Assembly: GCA_024405015.1 (NCBI GenBank)
Contig: JAKSPE010000001.1
Location: 124,001 to 188,000 of the forward strand
Direction of reading: 5' to 3'
DNA from: Sphaerochaetaceae bacterium
GTDB lineage: Bacteria > Spirochaetota > Spirochaetia > Sphaerochaetales > Sphaerochaetaceae
DNA: 64,000 nucleotides
The number at the start of each line of letters is the position of its first letter. Position 1 is the first letter of the stretch. A program made the position numbers and the translations under genes. Under the pieces are notes generated by a model. The model saw only the letters and a list, made by a program, of their open reading frames with translations, did no database searches and was not told the origin of the DNA. Of the stretch, positions 19,214-27,921 are shown piece after piece.

Positions 19214-19990
19214 TTACAGGACCTTATTGAGGAAGTCCTTGAGTCTTGGGCTCTGTGGGTTCTGGAAGATGTCGACTGGAGTTCCCTCCTCAACGATCTT
19301 TCCATCAGCCATGAAGATGATTCTCTGACCGACTTCACGAGCAAATCCCATCTCGTGTGTAACGACAACCATTGTCATACCGGACTGGGCAAGTTCCTTC
19401 ATGACTTCAAGAACCTCTCCGACCATCTCTGGATCAAGAGCACTGGTAGGCTCATCAAAGAGCATGACCTCTGGCTCCATCATCAGGGCTCGGACAATTG
19501 CGACACGCTGCTTCTGTCCACCAGAGAGCTGGATTGGATAGGCATCGGCTCTGTCGGCAAGACCAACACGCTCCAGAAGTGCCATAGCCTTCTTCTCGGC
19601 CTCTTCCTTGTCCATATGCTTGACCTTGATTGGTGCAAGTGTCATGTTCTTGAGAATGGTCATGTGCGGAAACAGATTGAAGTGCTGGAAAACCATTCCC
19701 ATCTTCTGTCTGTGCTCATCAATGCTCAGCTTGACCATCTTACCTTCAGCATTCATGTACTTCTTCTTGGTGATATCAACACCATCAAAGATGATCTCGC
19801 CGGAAGTCGGCTCCTCAAGAAGGTTCAGAGATCTGAGGAATGTGGACTTACCGCTACCGGATGGTCCGATGACAACCATGACCTCACCTTTGTTGACATC
19901 AATGGTCACACCATCGAGAGCCTTGATAACGCCCTTGTTGTAATGTTTCTTAAGGTCTTTGACCTGAATAAGCTTATCTGACATCTCCAC
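19214..19990 (-). CDS. Polar amino-acid ABC transporter, ATP-binding protein (GlnQ/ArtP type)
   Basis: Energises amino-acid import. 258 aa. Seen: Walker [17 protein letters not shown]-loop [15 protein letters not shown], signature [15 protein letters not shown], Walker [15 protein letters not shown] and switch H in [10 protein letters not shown], all standard for the PAAT family. The GTG at 19990 has GGAGG 7 nt upstream; an ATG at 19984 is the alternative. Either start overlaps the permease end, so permease and ATPase are translationally coupled. The specific amino acid cannot be told from the sequence. Confidence 0.94.
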   Translation of the reverse strand: MEMSDKLIQVKDLKKHYNKGVIKALDGVTIDVNKGEVMVVIGPSGSGKSTFLRSLNLLEEPTSGEIIFDGVDITKKKYMNAEGKMVKLSIDEHRQKMGMVFQHFNLFPHMTILKNMTLAPIKVKHMDKEEAEKKAMALLERVGLADRADAYPIQLSGGQKQRVAIVRALMMEPEVMLFDEPTSALDPEMVGEVLEVMKELAQSGMTMVVVTHEMGFAREVGQRIIFMADGKIVEEGTPVDIFQNPQSPRLKDFLNKVL

Positions 19991-20672
19991 GACTCATCCT
20001 CCTTTCGAAATATGCGATGATCTTACTGGTTGGGAAAGTAAGACAGAAATATACGAGTGTTGCAATGACAAGAGGCTCTGCGATGCGGTAGGTAGCACCC
20101 TTTGTGGAGGATACAGCATACATGATCTCCTGAACACCAATTGTGTAACAGATGGAAGACTCCTTGATGATTGTAACGAACTCATTGGCGATTGCCGGAA
20201 GAATGTTCTTGATTGCCTGTGGAAGGACAATCTCCTTGAAGGACTGGAACTTTGTCATACCAAGAGATCTGGCGGCCTCAGTCTGACCGTAGTCGATGGA
20301 CTGGATACCAGAGCGGATGATCTCAGCAAGGTATGCACCGCTGTTCATAGCCAATGCGACAACACCTGGCAGGAAACGCTCAAAACGGATGAATCCGAAC
20401 AGCTTGAAAGCAGGAACGTTGACCTTGGCGAAAACGATATAGTAGATGACGAAGATCTGGACCAACATTGGTGTTGCTCGGAAGATCTCGATATATGCAG
20501 TAGCAAGATAATCAAACGGATGGACTTTACTCTTCTTGAGCAGTGCCAAAACAAGAGCAATGAAGAATCCGAAGATAACGGTCAAAAATGAAAGAGAGAT
20601 CGTTGTTATGACACCCTGCTTGAAAAGGTCGATGTATTGCCATGTCTTGGCAAAGCCAGCAGCAGAAAACAC
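19974..20672 (-). CDS. Polar amino-acid ABC transporter, permease
   Basis: Inner-membrane channel subunit, His/Glu/Gln/Arg/opine type. 232 aa. Seen: about five membrane segments and the EAA loop [22 protein letters not shown] that docks the ATPase. Start is GTG at 20672 with GGAG 8 nt upstream; no in-frame ATG fits. It lies about 200 nt after the solute-binding gene, beyond a terminator, so it may be made in smaller amounts than the binding protein. Confidence 0.92.
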   Translation of the reverse strand: MFSAAGFAKTWQYIDLFKQGVITTISLSFLTVIFGFFIALVLALLKKSKVHPFDYLATAYIEIFRATPMLVQIFVIYYIVFAKVNVPAFKLFGFIRFERFLPGVVALAMNSGAYLAEIIRSGIQSIDYGQTEAARSLGMTKFQSFKEIVLPQAIKNILPAIANEFVTIIKESSICYTIGVQEIMYAVSSTKGATYRIAEPLVIATLVYFCLTFPTSKIIAYFERRMSRGDVR

Positions 20673-20818
20673 TATTACAACTCCAAATAACGATATTCAT
20701 CATCGACCGTACAAGGGTCGACAACATTTCAACTTTTATCACATTTATTACATATTCTCAAGAAGAAATGCATGAAATACAAAAAAATGCACCCTAATTT
20801 ATGCATAAAATTTCATTT

Positions 20819-20851
20819 ACAAAAAAAATCAGCCCCCTGTTTCCAGGAGGC
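20819..20851 (-). terminator. Intrinsic terminator between binding protein and permease
   Basis: Minus strand: GCCTCCTG, loop GAAA, CAGGGGGC (one mismatch, 20851-20832), then TGATTTTTTTT. It probably lets the binding protein be expressed above the permease and ATPase. Confidence 0.8.
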
Positions 20852-20872
20852 CGTACATTCTTTATTTTCGGA

Positions 20873-21736
20873 TTAGTCGAGAAGACCTTCGTAAATCTCA
20901 CCACTTGAAAGCTCGTTAGCTGTTGCAACGAAAGCATCCATGGAACCGTCTGCAAGAGCCTGTGCAATTGCCATGTTGACACCAGCTACGAGAGCTGCAT
21001 TGCCCTTGGAGATAGCAGCTGCGGAACCTTCCTCTTCGTATGGAACTTCAACAGCAAGGAAGAGCTCTGGGTAGTTGACTGCGTATGCTGCAGCAACTGC
21101 TGTCTCAATGTAAGCACCATCAAGTGTACCTGCAAGGACTTCAGCGATGATGTCTGTAACCTTTGTCAGAAGAACGATGTCTGTGTCAGCGGAGAACTCT
21201 TCAGCAAGACCGACCTGGATGGAACCTGTCTGAGCACCGACCTTGAGAGTCTTGGAAGCGTTCAGGCTCTCGAGAGTCTTGAAGTTGTCAGCATTCTTCT
21301 TGAGGCAGACGAAAGACTGGCCGCCCTGATAGTAGATATCTGAGAAATCAACAGCTTCCTTACGTGTTGGGTCTGGTGAGAAACCTGCAAGACCAAGGTC
21401 ACAGGACTTTGTCTGGAGCTCAAGAATGATTCCGTCGAAATCCATTGGGATAACCTCAAGCTCAAGGCCAAGGAAGTTTGCGATGTACTTTGCAAGATCC
21501 ATGTCGAAACCAGCGAGGTTTGGCTTGCCATTTGCGTCGATTGCGTAGAACTCGTATGGAGCGAAGTCAGGAGATGTAGCAACTGTGAGCTTGCCGGCTG
21601 TGACAGTCTTAAGGTCTGCCTTGACCTCAGCGAGTGTTGCGTATGTCTTTGCTGGAGCTGTCTCTGCAGCTGCCTGAGCGAAAGCCATTGTGAAAACTGT
21701 AAGCATGATAATAAGGATGGCTGTAAACTTCTTCAT
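20873..21736 (-). CDS. Polar amino-acid ABC transporter, periplasmic solute-binding protein
   Basis: Captures the substrate for the adjacent permease. 287 aa. Seen: signal peptide MKKFTAILIIMLTVFTMAFA, then the family-3 binding-protein pattern: LTVATSPDFAPYEFYAIDANGKPNLAGFDMDLAKYIA split over two lobes, and DLGLAGFSPDPTRKEAVDFS. No lipobox Cys is seen, so a soluble periplasmic form is likely. The ATG at 21736 with AGAGG upstream begins the signal peptide; longer frames have no support. First gene of the transporter unit. Confidence 0.93.
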   Translation of the reverse strand: MKKFTAILIIMLTVFTMAFAQAAAETAPAKTYATLAEVKADLKTVTAGKLTVATSPDFAPYEFYAIDANGKPNLAGFDMDLAKYIANFLGLELEVIPMDFDGIILELQTKSCDLGLAGFSPDPTRKEAVDFSDIYYQGGQSFVCLKKNADNFKTLESLNASKTLKVGAQTGSIQVGLAEEFSADTDIVLLTKVTDIIAEVLAGTLDGAYIETAVAAAYAVNYPELFLAVEVPYEEEGSAAAISKGNAALVAGVNMAIAQALADGSMDAFVATANELSSGEIYEGLLD

Positions 21737-21799
21737 TTGTTTGCCTCTTTTAGTGTGATATTCACCTGTATTCATCAGGTATGCCTGAGTAATACTGCT

Positions 21800-21833
21800 T
21801 TTATGCAAATTAGTCCATACTATTTTGCATAAA
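21800..21833. promoter_or_regulatory. Inverted repeat upstream of the solute-binding protein gene
   Basis: Arms TTTATGCAAA (21800-21809) and TTTGCATAAA (21824-21833) are a perfect 10-bp inverted repeat with 14 nt between, 64-97 nt upstream of the ATG. A related TTATGCATAAA stands at about 20800, upstream of the permease. Candidate operator; the regulator is unknown. Confidence 0.45.
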
Positions 21834-21905
21834 TTTTTATTTTTTTTATTTTTTCTCGATTTTTATTCATGAGATTACATAAAGACTGCATACAAAAATG
21901 CAAAT

Positions 21906-22613
21906 TTAAACTGTTTTTTTATCCGAATTTCCCTTGGCCACTATTCTATTATAACAATAGATGCCGATTCCCCCGACCACAAAGGTGGCAACAAGGACGA
22001 TGATGGCAAGTGTGTAGCGCTTCTGGCCAAAGGCGTCACCGCAAACGGTGGAGATGATCACAGACGGAACCCTTCCGACAGAACAGACGAACATCCAGAC
22101 CCAGAAGTTCATGTCTGTAAGACCTGCGAAGTAGTTCAGAAGGTCCTTCGGTGTTCCTGGTATGATATTCAAGATAAATAGAATGGAGTCCCTTTTGGCG
22201 GATGATTTGAGAAAGCGAAGCGAATCCAGCTTCTCCTGTGTGAAGAATACACGGACAATGGATAATCCAAAGGTTCTTACCAGAAGGAAGGTGATCATGC
22301 TTCCCAAAGTCGTTCCGATGATGCAGAGAAACATGCCTTCCCAGATACCAAAGGTGTAACCCGCTGCAAGTTCAAGCGGCTCTCCCGGGATAATGGCAAT
22401 CACAACCTTGAGGGTCTTCATTCCCACAAAGGCAATTCGTCCCCAGATTCCGCTGACATCGACCCAATCGCGGAACTGGTCTGGAACGCTGATGAAACGA
22501 ACCATCGGGATTCCGACAAACACGACAACCAGAATGAATACTGCAATTGCAATACTCAAAGAGATTCCTGCAATCACCTTCTGCTGTTTCTGTGTCAGTT
22601 CCTTCGTTGCCAT
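21906..22613 (-). CDS. TVP38/TMEM64 (DedA-like) inner-membrane protein
   Basis: 235 aa. Family members are VTT/SNARE-associated proteins linked to lipid scrambling or carrier recycling. Seen: an N-terminal membrane helix, the conserved core with IIPGEPLELAAGYTFG and a G(T)TLGSMITFLLVR segment, NIIPGTPKDLLNYFAG and two C-terminal helices. The ATG at 22613 has AGGGG 9 nt upstream and is preferred to the GTG at 22631. A TTGACA-containing stretch near 22673 may be its -35. It is divergent from birA. Confidence 0.87.
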   Translation of the reverse strand: MATKELTQKQQKVIAGISLSIAIAVFILVVVFVGIPMVRFISVPDQFRDWVDVSGIWGRIAFVGMKTLKVVIAIIPGEPLELAAGYTFGIWEGMFLCIIGTTLGSMITFLLVRTFGLSIVRVFFTQEKLDSLRFLKSSAKRDSILFILNIIPGTPKDLLNYFAGLTDMNFWVWMFVCSVGRVPSVIISTVCGDAFGQKRYTLAIIVLVATFVVGGIGIYCYNRIVAKGNSDKKTV

Positions 22614-22678
22614 CGACCTATTCCCCTGCACCGCTTATGTGCAACTGTTATCAAATTCATTTCTGTCTCACATGTCAA

Positions 22679-22707
22679 GAGACACAATCCCGTTTAATTG
22701 CTATACT
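22679..22707 (+). promoter_or_regulatory. birA promoter, leaderless type
   Basis: -35 GAGACA (22679-22684), a 17-nt spacer, -10 TATACT (22702-22707), then exactly 7 nt to the birA ATG at 22714. No Shine-Dalgarno is present. Confidence 0.6.
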
Positions 22708-22713
22708 ATAGCC

Positions 22714-23766
22714 ATGTCCACCAAAGATAAGGTTCTACAGATATTGAGAGATAATCCGCATAGTGCCATCTCTGGCGAAAAGCTCGCTGCCCAGTGCACA
22801 GTAAGCCGTGCAGCCATCTGGAAAGCGGTAAATGCCCTTCGTGAACAAGGCTATCAGATCGAAGGAACCACAAATGGTGGCTATCAGCTTAGCAGCGAAG
22901 CCGACATCGTCTGTGTCCAGAACATCGCTGGTTTCATCCAGGCAGACTTTCCACAGCTGAAAACAAACCACATCGAAGCATTTGAGACAATCGACTCCAC
23001 CAATACCTATGCCAAAAGGCTTCTGGCAGCAGCTGGTAGCATGAGACATCCAAGTGGAGAGCTCACTGCAGCCGGAAACACATACCACAAATCCATCTTT
23101 GTGGCAGAAAGCCAGACTGCTGGGCGTGGCAGACTCGGTAGAACCTTCATCTCCCCTGCCAAAACAGGAATCTATCTCACAGTCGTCTATGCACCAGAAG
23201 GCGGAATCAAGGAACCTGCAAAACTGACGGCCTTTGCCGCGGTTGCCGTAAAGAGAGTCATTGAGCGCCTTTACCATGTGGATGCCTGTATCAAGTGGAT
23301 CAACGACATCTTCGTCAACGGAAAGAAGGTCTGTGGAATACTGACAGAAGGATTCACCAACTTCGAGACGGGAACCATTGAATCTGCCATCGTCGGAATC
23401 GGAATCAACATCGCAGACAACCGCGAGATCTTTGAGAAGTCAGGCTCTGCCATCGTTGGCTCCATCACGGGTGTCGGCAAAGACCTTAATGTCAGCCGTG
23501 CCCAGCTTGCCGCAGACATTGCAGCACAGACTCTTCTGATTTTCGAAGAAGACCCATCGGAAGTCTTTGAGCAGTACCGAGCAGCCTCATTTCTTACTGG
23601 AAAGACCGTTCAGGTCCACCCAATCATTGGAGATGAGAGTTCCTATTATGATGCAAAGGTCATCGGAATCGATGAGGATGCAGCGCTGATTGTCGAACTT
23701 GCAGACAAAAGCACAAGACACCTAAACAGCGGAGAGGTCAGCCTTCACGGCTCAGATCTGAAATAA
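22714..23766 (+). CDS. birA: Bifunctional biotin-[acetyl-CoA-carboxylase] ligase / biotin repressor
   Basis: Makes biotinyl-AMP, biotinylates carrier proteins and, in two-domain forms, represses biotin genes. 350 aa. Seen: an N-terminal winged helix (residues ~1-65, with SGEKLAAQCTVSRAAIWKAV), then the catalytic domain with AGRGRLGRTFIS (biotinyl-AMP loop) and KWINDIFVNGKKVCGILTEG, then a small SH3-like C-terminal domain. The DNA-binding domain fits the perfect BirA operator in front of bioY 2 kb away. A longer upstream frame has no support. Stops of birA and bioN are 1 bp apart. Confidence 0.95.
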   Translation: MSTKDKVLQILRDNPHSAISGEKLAAQCTVSRAAIWKAVNALREQGYQIEGTTNGGYQLSSEADIVCVQNIAGFIQADFPQLKTNHIEAFETIDSTNTYAKRLLAAAGSMRHPSGELTAAGNTYHKSIFVAESQTAGRGRLGRTFISPAKTGIYLTVVYAPEGGIKEPAKLTAFAAVAVKRVIERLYHVDACIKWINDIFVNGKKVCGILTEGFTNFETGTIESAIVGIGINIADNREIFEKSGSAIVGSITGVGKDLNVSRAQLAADIAAQTLLIFEEDPSEVFEQYRAASFLTGKTVQVHPIIGDESSYYDAKVIGIDEDAALIVELADKSTRHLNSGEVSLHGSDLK

Positions 23767-23767
23767 G

Positions 23768-24391
23768 TCATCGTCTGACGGACACTGCCCTGGCTGCGTT
23801 GTAGGCTTTCTTCATTCCAACAGAAAACAGAACAGGCAGGAGCGTCACATACATTTTCACGTTTTGTTTTCCACCTCGAGCGAACCATGCTCGCTTGGAC
23901 TGCTGCCACACAATGCCAACCATGGGAATGAAGTTCAGAAACATTGCAATCGCATTTGTGAAATCCGAGTTCTGTCCAAACAACTTTCCAATACCTTCCC
24001 GAAGTTCCAGGGATGTGGAAGTCTTGAACACAAGAGATGCACTTTGCATGATGGCAAACAGTTTCACAAGAAAAAGCACCGTGTCCTTCTCGCTTTCCCA
24101 GGAGAAATATCCAGAAGGAAAGCCTCCTGCGACAAAGCCGACCAGTTGGACGAAAGCCACAAGGATGGCATAGAAGAAAACAGGTCGGAGATCTGATAGC
24201 TGCTCACGAAGTGAAAAGCCCAGCAGAAATGCCAGAAAAATCTGCATAACCATCAGGACAACAGAGAACATCGGAGGCAGACAAAGGAACAGAATGTTCA
24301 CAATTGGAATGAACACAATCTTTGCCCAGGCAGGACAACGATGAAGAAACGAGTTTCCTCTTTTGTATGCAAAAAGGGAGTATCCGTTCAT
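23768..24391 (-). CDS. bioN: Biotin ECF transporter transmembrane protein BioN (EcfT)
   Basis: Couples the ATPase to the S component in energy-coupling-factor biotin uptake. 207 aa, in the BioN size range and shorter than shared EcfT (~260). Seen: five or six hydrophobic segments and a cytoplasmic FIPMVGIVWQQSKRAWFARGG stretch holding one Ala-Arg-Gly coupling motif. The ATG at 24391 is 4 nt after the ATPase stop; a longer in-frame start inside the ATPase gene is rejected. Part of bioY-bioM-bioN. Confidence 0.87.
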   Translation of the reverse strand: MNGYSLFAYKRGNSFLHRCPAWAKIVFIPIVNILFLCLPPMFSVVLMVMQIFLAFLLGFSLREQLSDLRPVFFYAILVAFVQLVGFVAGGFPSGYFSWESEKDTVLFLVKLFAIMQSASLVFKTSTSLELREGIGKLFGQNSDFTNAIAMFLNFIPMVGIVWQQSKRAWFARGGKQNVKMYVTLLPVLFSVGMKKAYNAARAVSVRR

Positions 24392-24395
24392 TGAA

Positions 24396-25112
24396 TCACC
24401 AAACCAGATCCGAAACCTTTTCGTATCGGACAAACGGATTTCGGATATTCCATTTCTCAAGGTCCTGGGAAATGGCCTCTTCCGGCGTTCCGTCAAAGAC
24501 CTTGTCTCCACGGAAAAGCACAAGGAAACGATCAGCAAGGCCAAGACATTTTTCAATCTCATGGCTCAGAATCATGACAATGCGACCATCGGCCTTCAAC
24601 TGTCGAATCAGAGCATTGACCTGCTTGACCCCTTCGTAATCCAGGTTTGCATATGGCTCGTCGAGAATGATGATCGGAAGCTCCATGGCAACCATACAGG
24701 CAACGGCAAGGCGTCTTTTCTCTCCGCCAGACAGAAAACGAGCTGGGAAGTCCGCCTTTTCCGAAAGTCCGGTCTTTTCAAGAGCTTTTTCCACAGCTTC
24801 TTTGATCTTGGCCTTGCTCCAGCCTAGGTTCCTTGGACCGAATGCGATATCCTCTCTTGGAGTCTCTCCCAGAATCTGCGTCTCAGATTCCTGAAATACC
24901 AGACCTGGACGCTGGCCTTGACAATCGACAGTTCCACAATCGGCACCATCAAGGCCAGAGATGATGGACATGAGCACACTCTTGCCAGACCCGTTCTCAC
25001 CTCCAATGAGAACACACTCTCCATCCTGGATGGTAAACGAGACGTTTTTCAGTGCACAGTTTGGACCTTCACTTGTCTGAAAGGTCTTACAGACTCCATC
25101 AACCTTAATCAT
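24396..25112 (-). CDS. bioM: Biotin ECF transporter ATP-binding protein BioM (EcfA)
   Basis: ATPase of the biotin ECF transporter. 238 aa. Seen: Walker A GGENGSGKSVLMS, Q-loop QESETQILGET, signature FLSGGEKRRLAVA, Walker B PIIILDEPYANLDYEG and H-loop LSHEIEKC. Only one ATPase gene is present, as in dedicated BioMNY systems, where it forms a homodimer. The ATG at 25112 is 8 nt after the bioY stop. Confidence 0.9.
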   Translation of the reverse strand: MIKVDGVCKTFQTSEGPNCALKNVSFTIQDGECVLIGGENGSGKSVLMSIISGLDGADCGTVDCQGQRPGLVFQESETQILGETPREDIAFGPRNLGWSKAKIKEAVEKALEKTGLSEKADFPARFLSGGEKRRLAVACMVAMELPIIILDEPYANLDYEGVKQVNALIRQLKADGRIVMILSHEIEKCLGLADRFLVLFRGDKVFDGTPEEAISQDLEKWNIRNPFVRYEKVSDLVW

Positions 25113-25120
25113 AGAAGATA

Positions 25121-25723
25121 TTATCCTCTTTTCTTGGCTCCGTTGTAAACATACTGGGCAAGCACAGGACGTACCTTGATTGCCACAAGAATACCGACAA
25201 CTGTCTTGAGAAGATCTCCAGGGATATAAGGGACAACACAAGCAGCCATGGTATAGGCAAAGGCTGTCTTATCAGCAGGGACTCTTCCTGCAGAAGCTGC
25301 CCAACGCGCGAAATGGATGGTTCCAGGGACATACATGATCACCATTCCGGCAAGCATGGCAATGCTGATTCTGACCACAGCCTTTACAGAGATCTTCTTT
25401 TCCTCAACAGTTGGACGTCCTGCGATGAATCCTGCAAGAATTGCACCAATGAGATAGCCAGGAAGGAAACCTCCAGTAGGACCTGCCCAAACGGCGATTC
25501 CGCTTGTTCCACCAGAATAAACTGGAAGTCCGATAAGTCCAGCCACCAGGAAAAGTGCGGTAGGAGCACCTCCGAAGATACCACCCAAAAGTACGCCAGT
25601 CAGAACACAAAGCGCATTCTGAAGAACGATTGGGACAGGTCCGATAGGTACTCTGAGAAAACATCCGATACAGATGATAGCGGCGAACATTGCGATAAAG
25701 GAAATCATTAGTGTCTTTTTCAT
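25121..25723 (-). CDS. bioY: Biotin-specific ECF S component BioY
   Basis: Membrane protein that binds biotin. 200 aa, six predicted membrane segments. Seen: the BioY hallmark region GPVPIVLQNALCVLTGVLLGG, then LPVYSGGTSGI and GPTGGFLPGYL, all diagnostic of the family. First gene of bioY-bioM-bioN. The promoter carries a consensus BirA operator; the -10 is 8 nt from the ATG and no Shine-Dalgarno is seen, so the mRNA is probably leaderless. Confidence 0.95.
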   Translation of the reverse strand: MKKTLMISFIAMFAAIICIGCFLRVPIGPVPIVLQNALCVLTGVLLGGIFGGAPTALFLVAGLIGLPVYSGGTSGIAVWAGPTGGFLPGYLIGAILAGFIAGRPTVEEKKISVKAVVRISIAMLAGMVIMYVPGTIHFARWAASAGRVPADKTAFAYTMAACVVPYIPGDLLKTVVGILVAIKVRPVLAQYVYNGAKKRG

Positions 25724-25731
25724 GGTTATGG

Positions 25732-25778
25732 ATGATACTCAATTGTAAACCTTTATTCAACCGCATTGGTTTACAATT
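25732..25778 (-). promoter_or_regulatory. BirA operator overlapping the bioY promoter
   Basis: An 11-bp perfect inverted repeat, AATTGTAAACC (25741-25751) and GGTTTACAATT (25768-25778), with a 16-nt spacer, matches the BirA box (TTGTAAACC-N16-GGTTTACAA as in E. coli bioO). The minus-strand promoter -35 TTGAAT (25760-25755), 17-nt spacer, -10 TATCAT (25737-25732) lies within it. BirA-biotinyl-AMP binding should block bioYMN transcription. Confidence 0.88.
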
Positions 25779-25855
25779 ACTTTTCAATGATTTACAAAAA
25801 TTCCTTTCGACTTTACTAGTATCTATTGATATGGTATCTTTCCACAGACAAAACC

Positions 25856-27346
25856 ATGAGCAAGAACAAAAGATTTCCAGATTTCCTACAGTCTCTCACA
25901 AACATTGAAAAGGCACAGGTCCAGGCATTTCTCAAAGATTATGAGCATCATTTGGACATGGATCGTCATGAAGAGCGCATGGTCATCGAGGATGCAAAGA
26001 ATGCCCTTGTCTATCTTGCAGGCACAGGCCTCGACCTTGAGACATGCATGGAAAGACTTGCAGGCAAGAACCTCGGAGGCTTTTATGCCCATGAGGCACT
26101 TTCCTGGTACCCACTGGATGATGCAGCAAAGATCTATCCGCTTTCCATGAAATTCGGACAGATGCCGATGTTCAGACTCAGTTGCTATTTGAGTGAAACT
26201 GTCATTCCGGAGATTCTTCAGATTGCCCTTGATTTCACGATCAAGCGCTTCCCTAGTTTTGCCACAGCCGTCAAAAAAGGAATCTTCTGGCACTATCTGG
26301 ATGCAACGAAACGCCGTTATCCGATTTTCAAGGAAGCAAAGGGTCCTTGCCGAGCCATCAAAGTCGGTGCCCTTGGAACACAGTCCTTCCGCATCCTCTA
26401 TTATGAGAACAGAATCAGCGCGGAGTTCTTCCACGTTCTGACCGATGGTCATGGTGGAATGATTTTCCTCAAGACCCTTGTCGCTGAATACCTGCACCTT
26501 TTGGGCGCACCAAAGGTATGTACCGAAGATGTGAAGGACATTGATACACCACCTCGCGCAACCGAACTTACCAATGATTTCGACAGATTCTGCCCAAAGA
26601 CAAAGAAATCCGGAGGTTTTGCAGGACCTGCCGCTCTTCAGATGAGCGGAAGACGTGCCAAGAGACCACCTTGCAAAGTCGTTCACGTCTGCTATGAGAC
26701 AAAAAGGCTTTTGGATAAGGCCCACGAGTTGGGAATCACCATTACCACTCTCATGCTGACACTCATGTTCCTTGCACATCGAAGCGCTACAGACACAACC
26801 AATGGAACCATCCAGATCCAGGTTCCTGTTGATATGCGAAAGTTCTTTGACTCAGATACCATCAGAAATTTCTCCATGTACTGCAGCATCGACATTCCAG
26901 CCGCACAGGTAGATGATTTCGAAGAGGTCTCAAAAGAAGTCGCCTCCCAGTTGAAACAGCGAGCAACCTTTGAGGAGATGTCCATCATGATGACCACGGC
27001 CCACAAGTTGGTCCGATCCTTGCGATTCATCCCACTTGCCATCAAGTCACCTGTTGCGAAGGTCATCTATGGATTTTTGGGAGACAGCCGTTTCTCCAAT
27101 ACCCTTTCCAATATCGGCAATGTCAGAATGCCAGAAGAGCTCAAACCATACATCAAAGGATTTGACTTTGTGCTGGGAACATGTGTCGTAAGCAGAGCAT
27201 CCTGCTCCATGTGCTCGTTCGAAAACACATCCGTGTTCTCAATTTCGAAGAACACAAAGGATCCGTCCTTCGAAGAGCGAATCGTCGAACTTTCAAAGCA
27301 GATGGGACTCGAGCCATCCGTATCGGAGACACAGCTTTATGAGTGA
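25856..27346 (+). CDS. Condensation/alcohol-acetyltransferase-superfamily acyltransferase
   Basis: 496 aa. CoA-dependent acyltransferase (chloramphenicol acetyltransferase/condensation) fold, of the AATase type found in gut Firmicutes and spirochaetes. Seen: active-site HxxxDG as HVLTDGHGG around residue 200, a DMRKFF segment in the place of the structural DFGWG-like region, and a Cys-rich patch near the C terminus (GTCVVSRASCSMC). Substrate unknown; lipid or alcohol esterification is possible. No Shine-Dalgarno; a -35 TTTACT/-10 TATCTT pair lies 15 nt upstream, giving a very short leader. The next gene, a membrane protein, overlaps by 8 nt. Confidence 0.7.
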   Translation: MSKNKRFPDFLQSLTNIEKAQVQAFLKDYEHHLDMDRHEERMVIEDAKNALVYLAGTGLDLETCMERLAGKNLGGFYAHEALSWYPLDDAAKIYPLSMKFGQMPMFRLSCYLSETVIPEILQIALDFTIKRFPSFATAVKKGIFWHYLDATKRRYPIFKEAKGPCRAIKVGALGTQSFRILYYENRISAEFFHVLTDGHGGMIFLKTLVAEYLHLLGAPKVCTEDVKDIDTPPRATELTNDFDRFCPKTKKSGGFAGPAALQMSGRRAKRPPCKVVHVCYETKRLLDKAHELGITITTLMLTLMFLAHRSATDTTNGTIQIQVPVDMRKFFDSDTIRNFSMYCSIDIPAAQVDDFEEVSKEVASQLKQRATFEEMSIMMTTAHKLVRSLRFIPLAIKSPVAKVIYGFLGDSRFSNTLSNIGNVRMPEELKPYIKGFDFVLGTCVVSRASCSMCSFENTSVFSISKNTKDPSFEERIVELSKQMGLEPSVSETQLYE

Positions 27347-27914
27347 TATGAAAATCAGCTACCCATACGTAAGCAGAAGAAGACTCTTCATGTTCCGATT
27401 CCGACAGGTTCTAACACTTGTGCTCATACTCGCTGCAGTCATCTGCCCTATCGTCAACTATCTGACAAAGGGTCCAATGTGGAGCCTCGTCGCAATCTGG
27501 GGAATGATCATCGTTTGGAGAACTTTCCTAGCACCTGATGTGCTGGAGTTCTCAGCCCTCTCCTTTGCATTCCGACTTTCGGCCTACATTCTCATTCTGA
27601 TAACATTGATTGGAATTCTGCTTTCTCCAGGTTGGTTAGGTTTCGTCCTTCCGATCATAGGTTTCAGTTCTCTGATCATTTCAGCTATCCTGTATATCAT
27701 CAACGTCAGCAAGCATAAGACTGATGCAATGCCACTCATTGTGGAAATCCTTGCCGCACTAATTGCATTCTTCGCAGTCTATTTTGCAACAGGCATCCTG
27801 AACTGGCCGATGATTGTTCTGGGAAGTATGGCTTCCATTTTCCTGCTGGTTGGAATCGTCGCATTCCATCGCAGCCTGTGGAACGAACTCAAGAAAAGAC
27901 TGCATACAACGTGA
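27339..27914 (+). CDS. Multi-pass membrane protein, DUF6320-like
   Basis: 191 aa. Seen: about six hydrophobic helices, a short Tyr-Pro-Tyr-containing N terminus and a basic C terminus. I recall such proteins (DUF6320) next to AATase-like acyltransferases, which matches the arrangement here, but this is memory, not a search. It overlaps the acyltransferase gene by 8 nt, so the two are translationally coupled and may act together at the membrane. No catalytic motif is visible. Confidence 0.65.
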   Translation: MSDMKISYPYVSRRRLFMFRFRQVLTLVLILAAVICPIVNYLTKGPMWSLVAIWGMIIVWRTFLAPDVLEFSALSFAFRLSAYILILITLIGILLSPGWLGFVLPIIGFSSLIISAILYIINVSKHKTDAMPLIVEILAALIAFFAVYFATGILNWPMIVLGSMASIFLLVGIVAFHRSLWNELKKRLHTT

Positions 27915-27921
27915 GGTTTTT

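Noticed and set aside
22393-22713. N-terminal extension of birA
   Set aside because: The added residues do not look like protein of this family and overlap the DedA gene; the promoter and ATG at 22714 fit.
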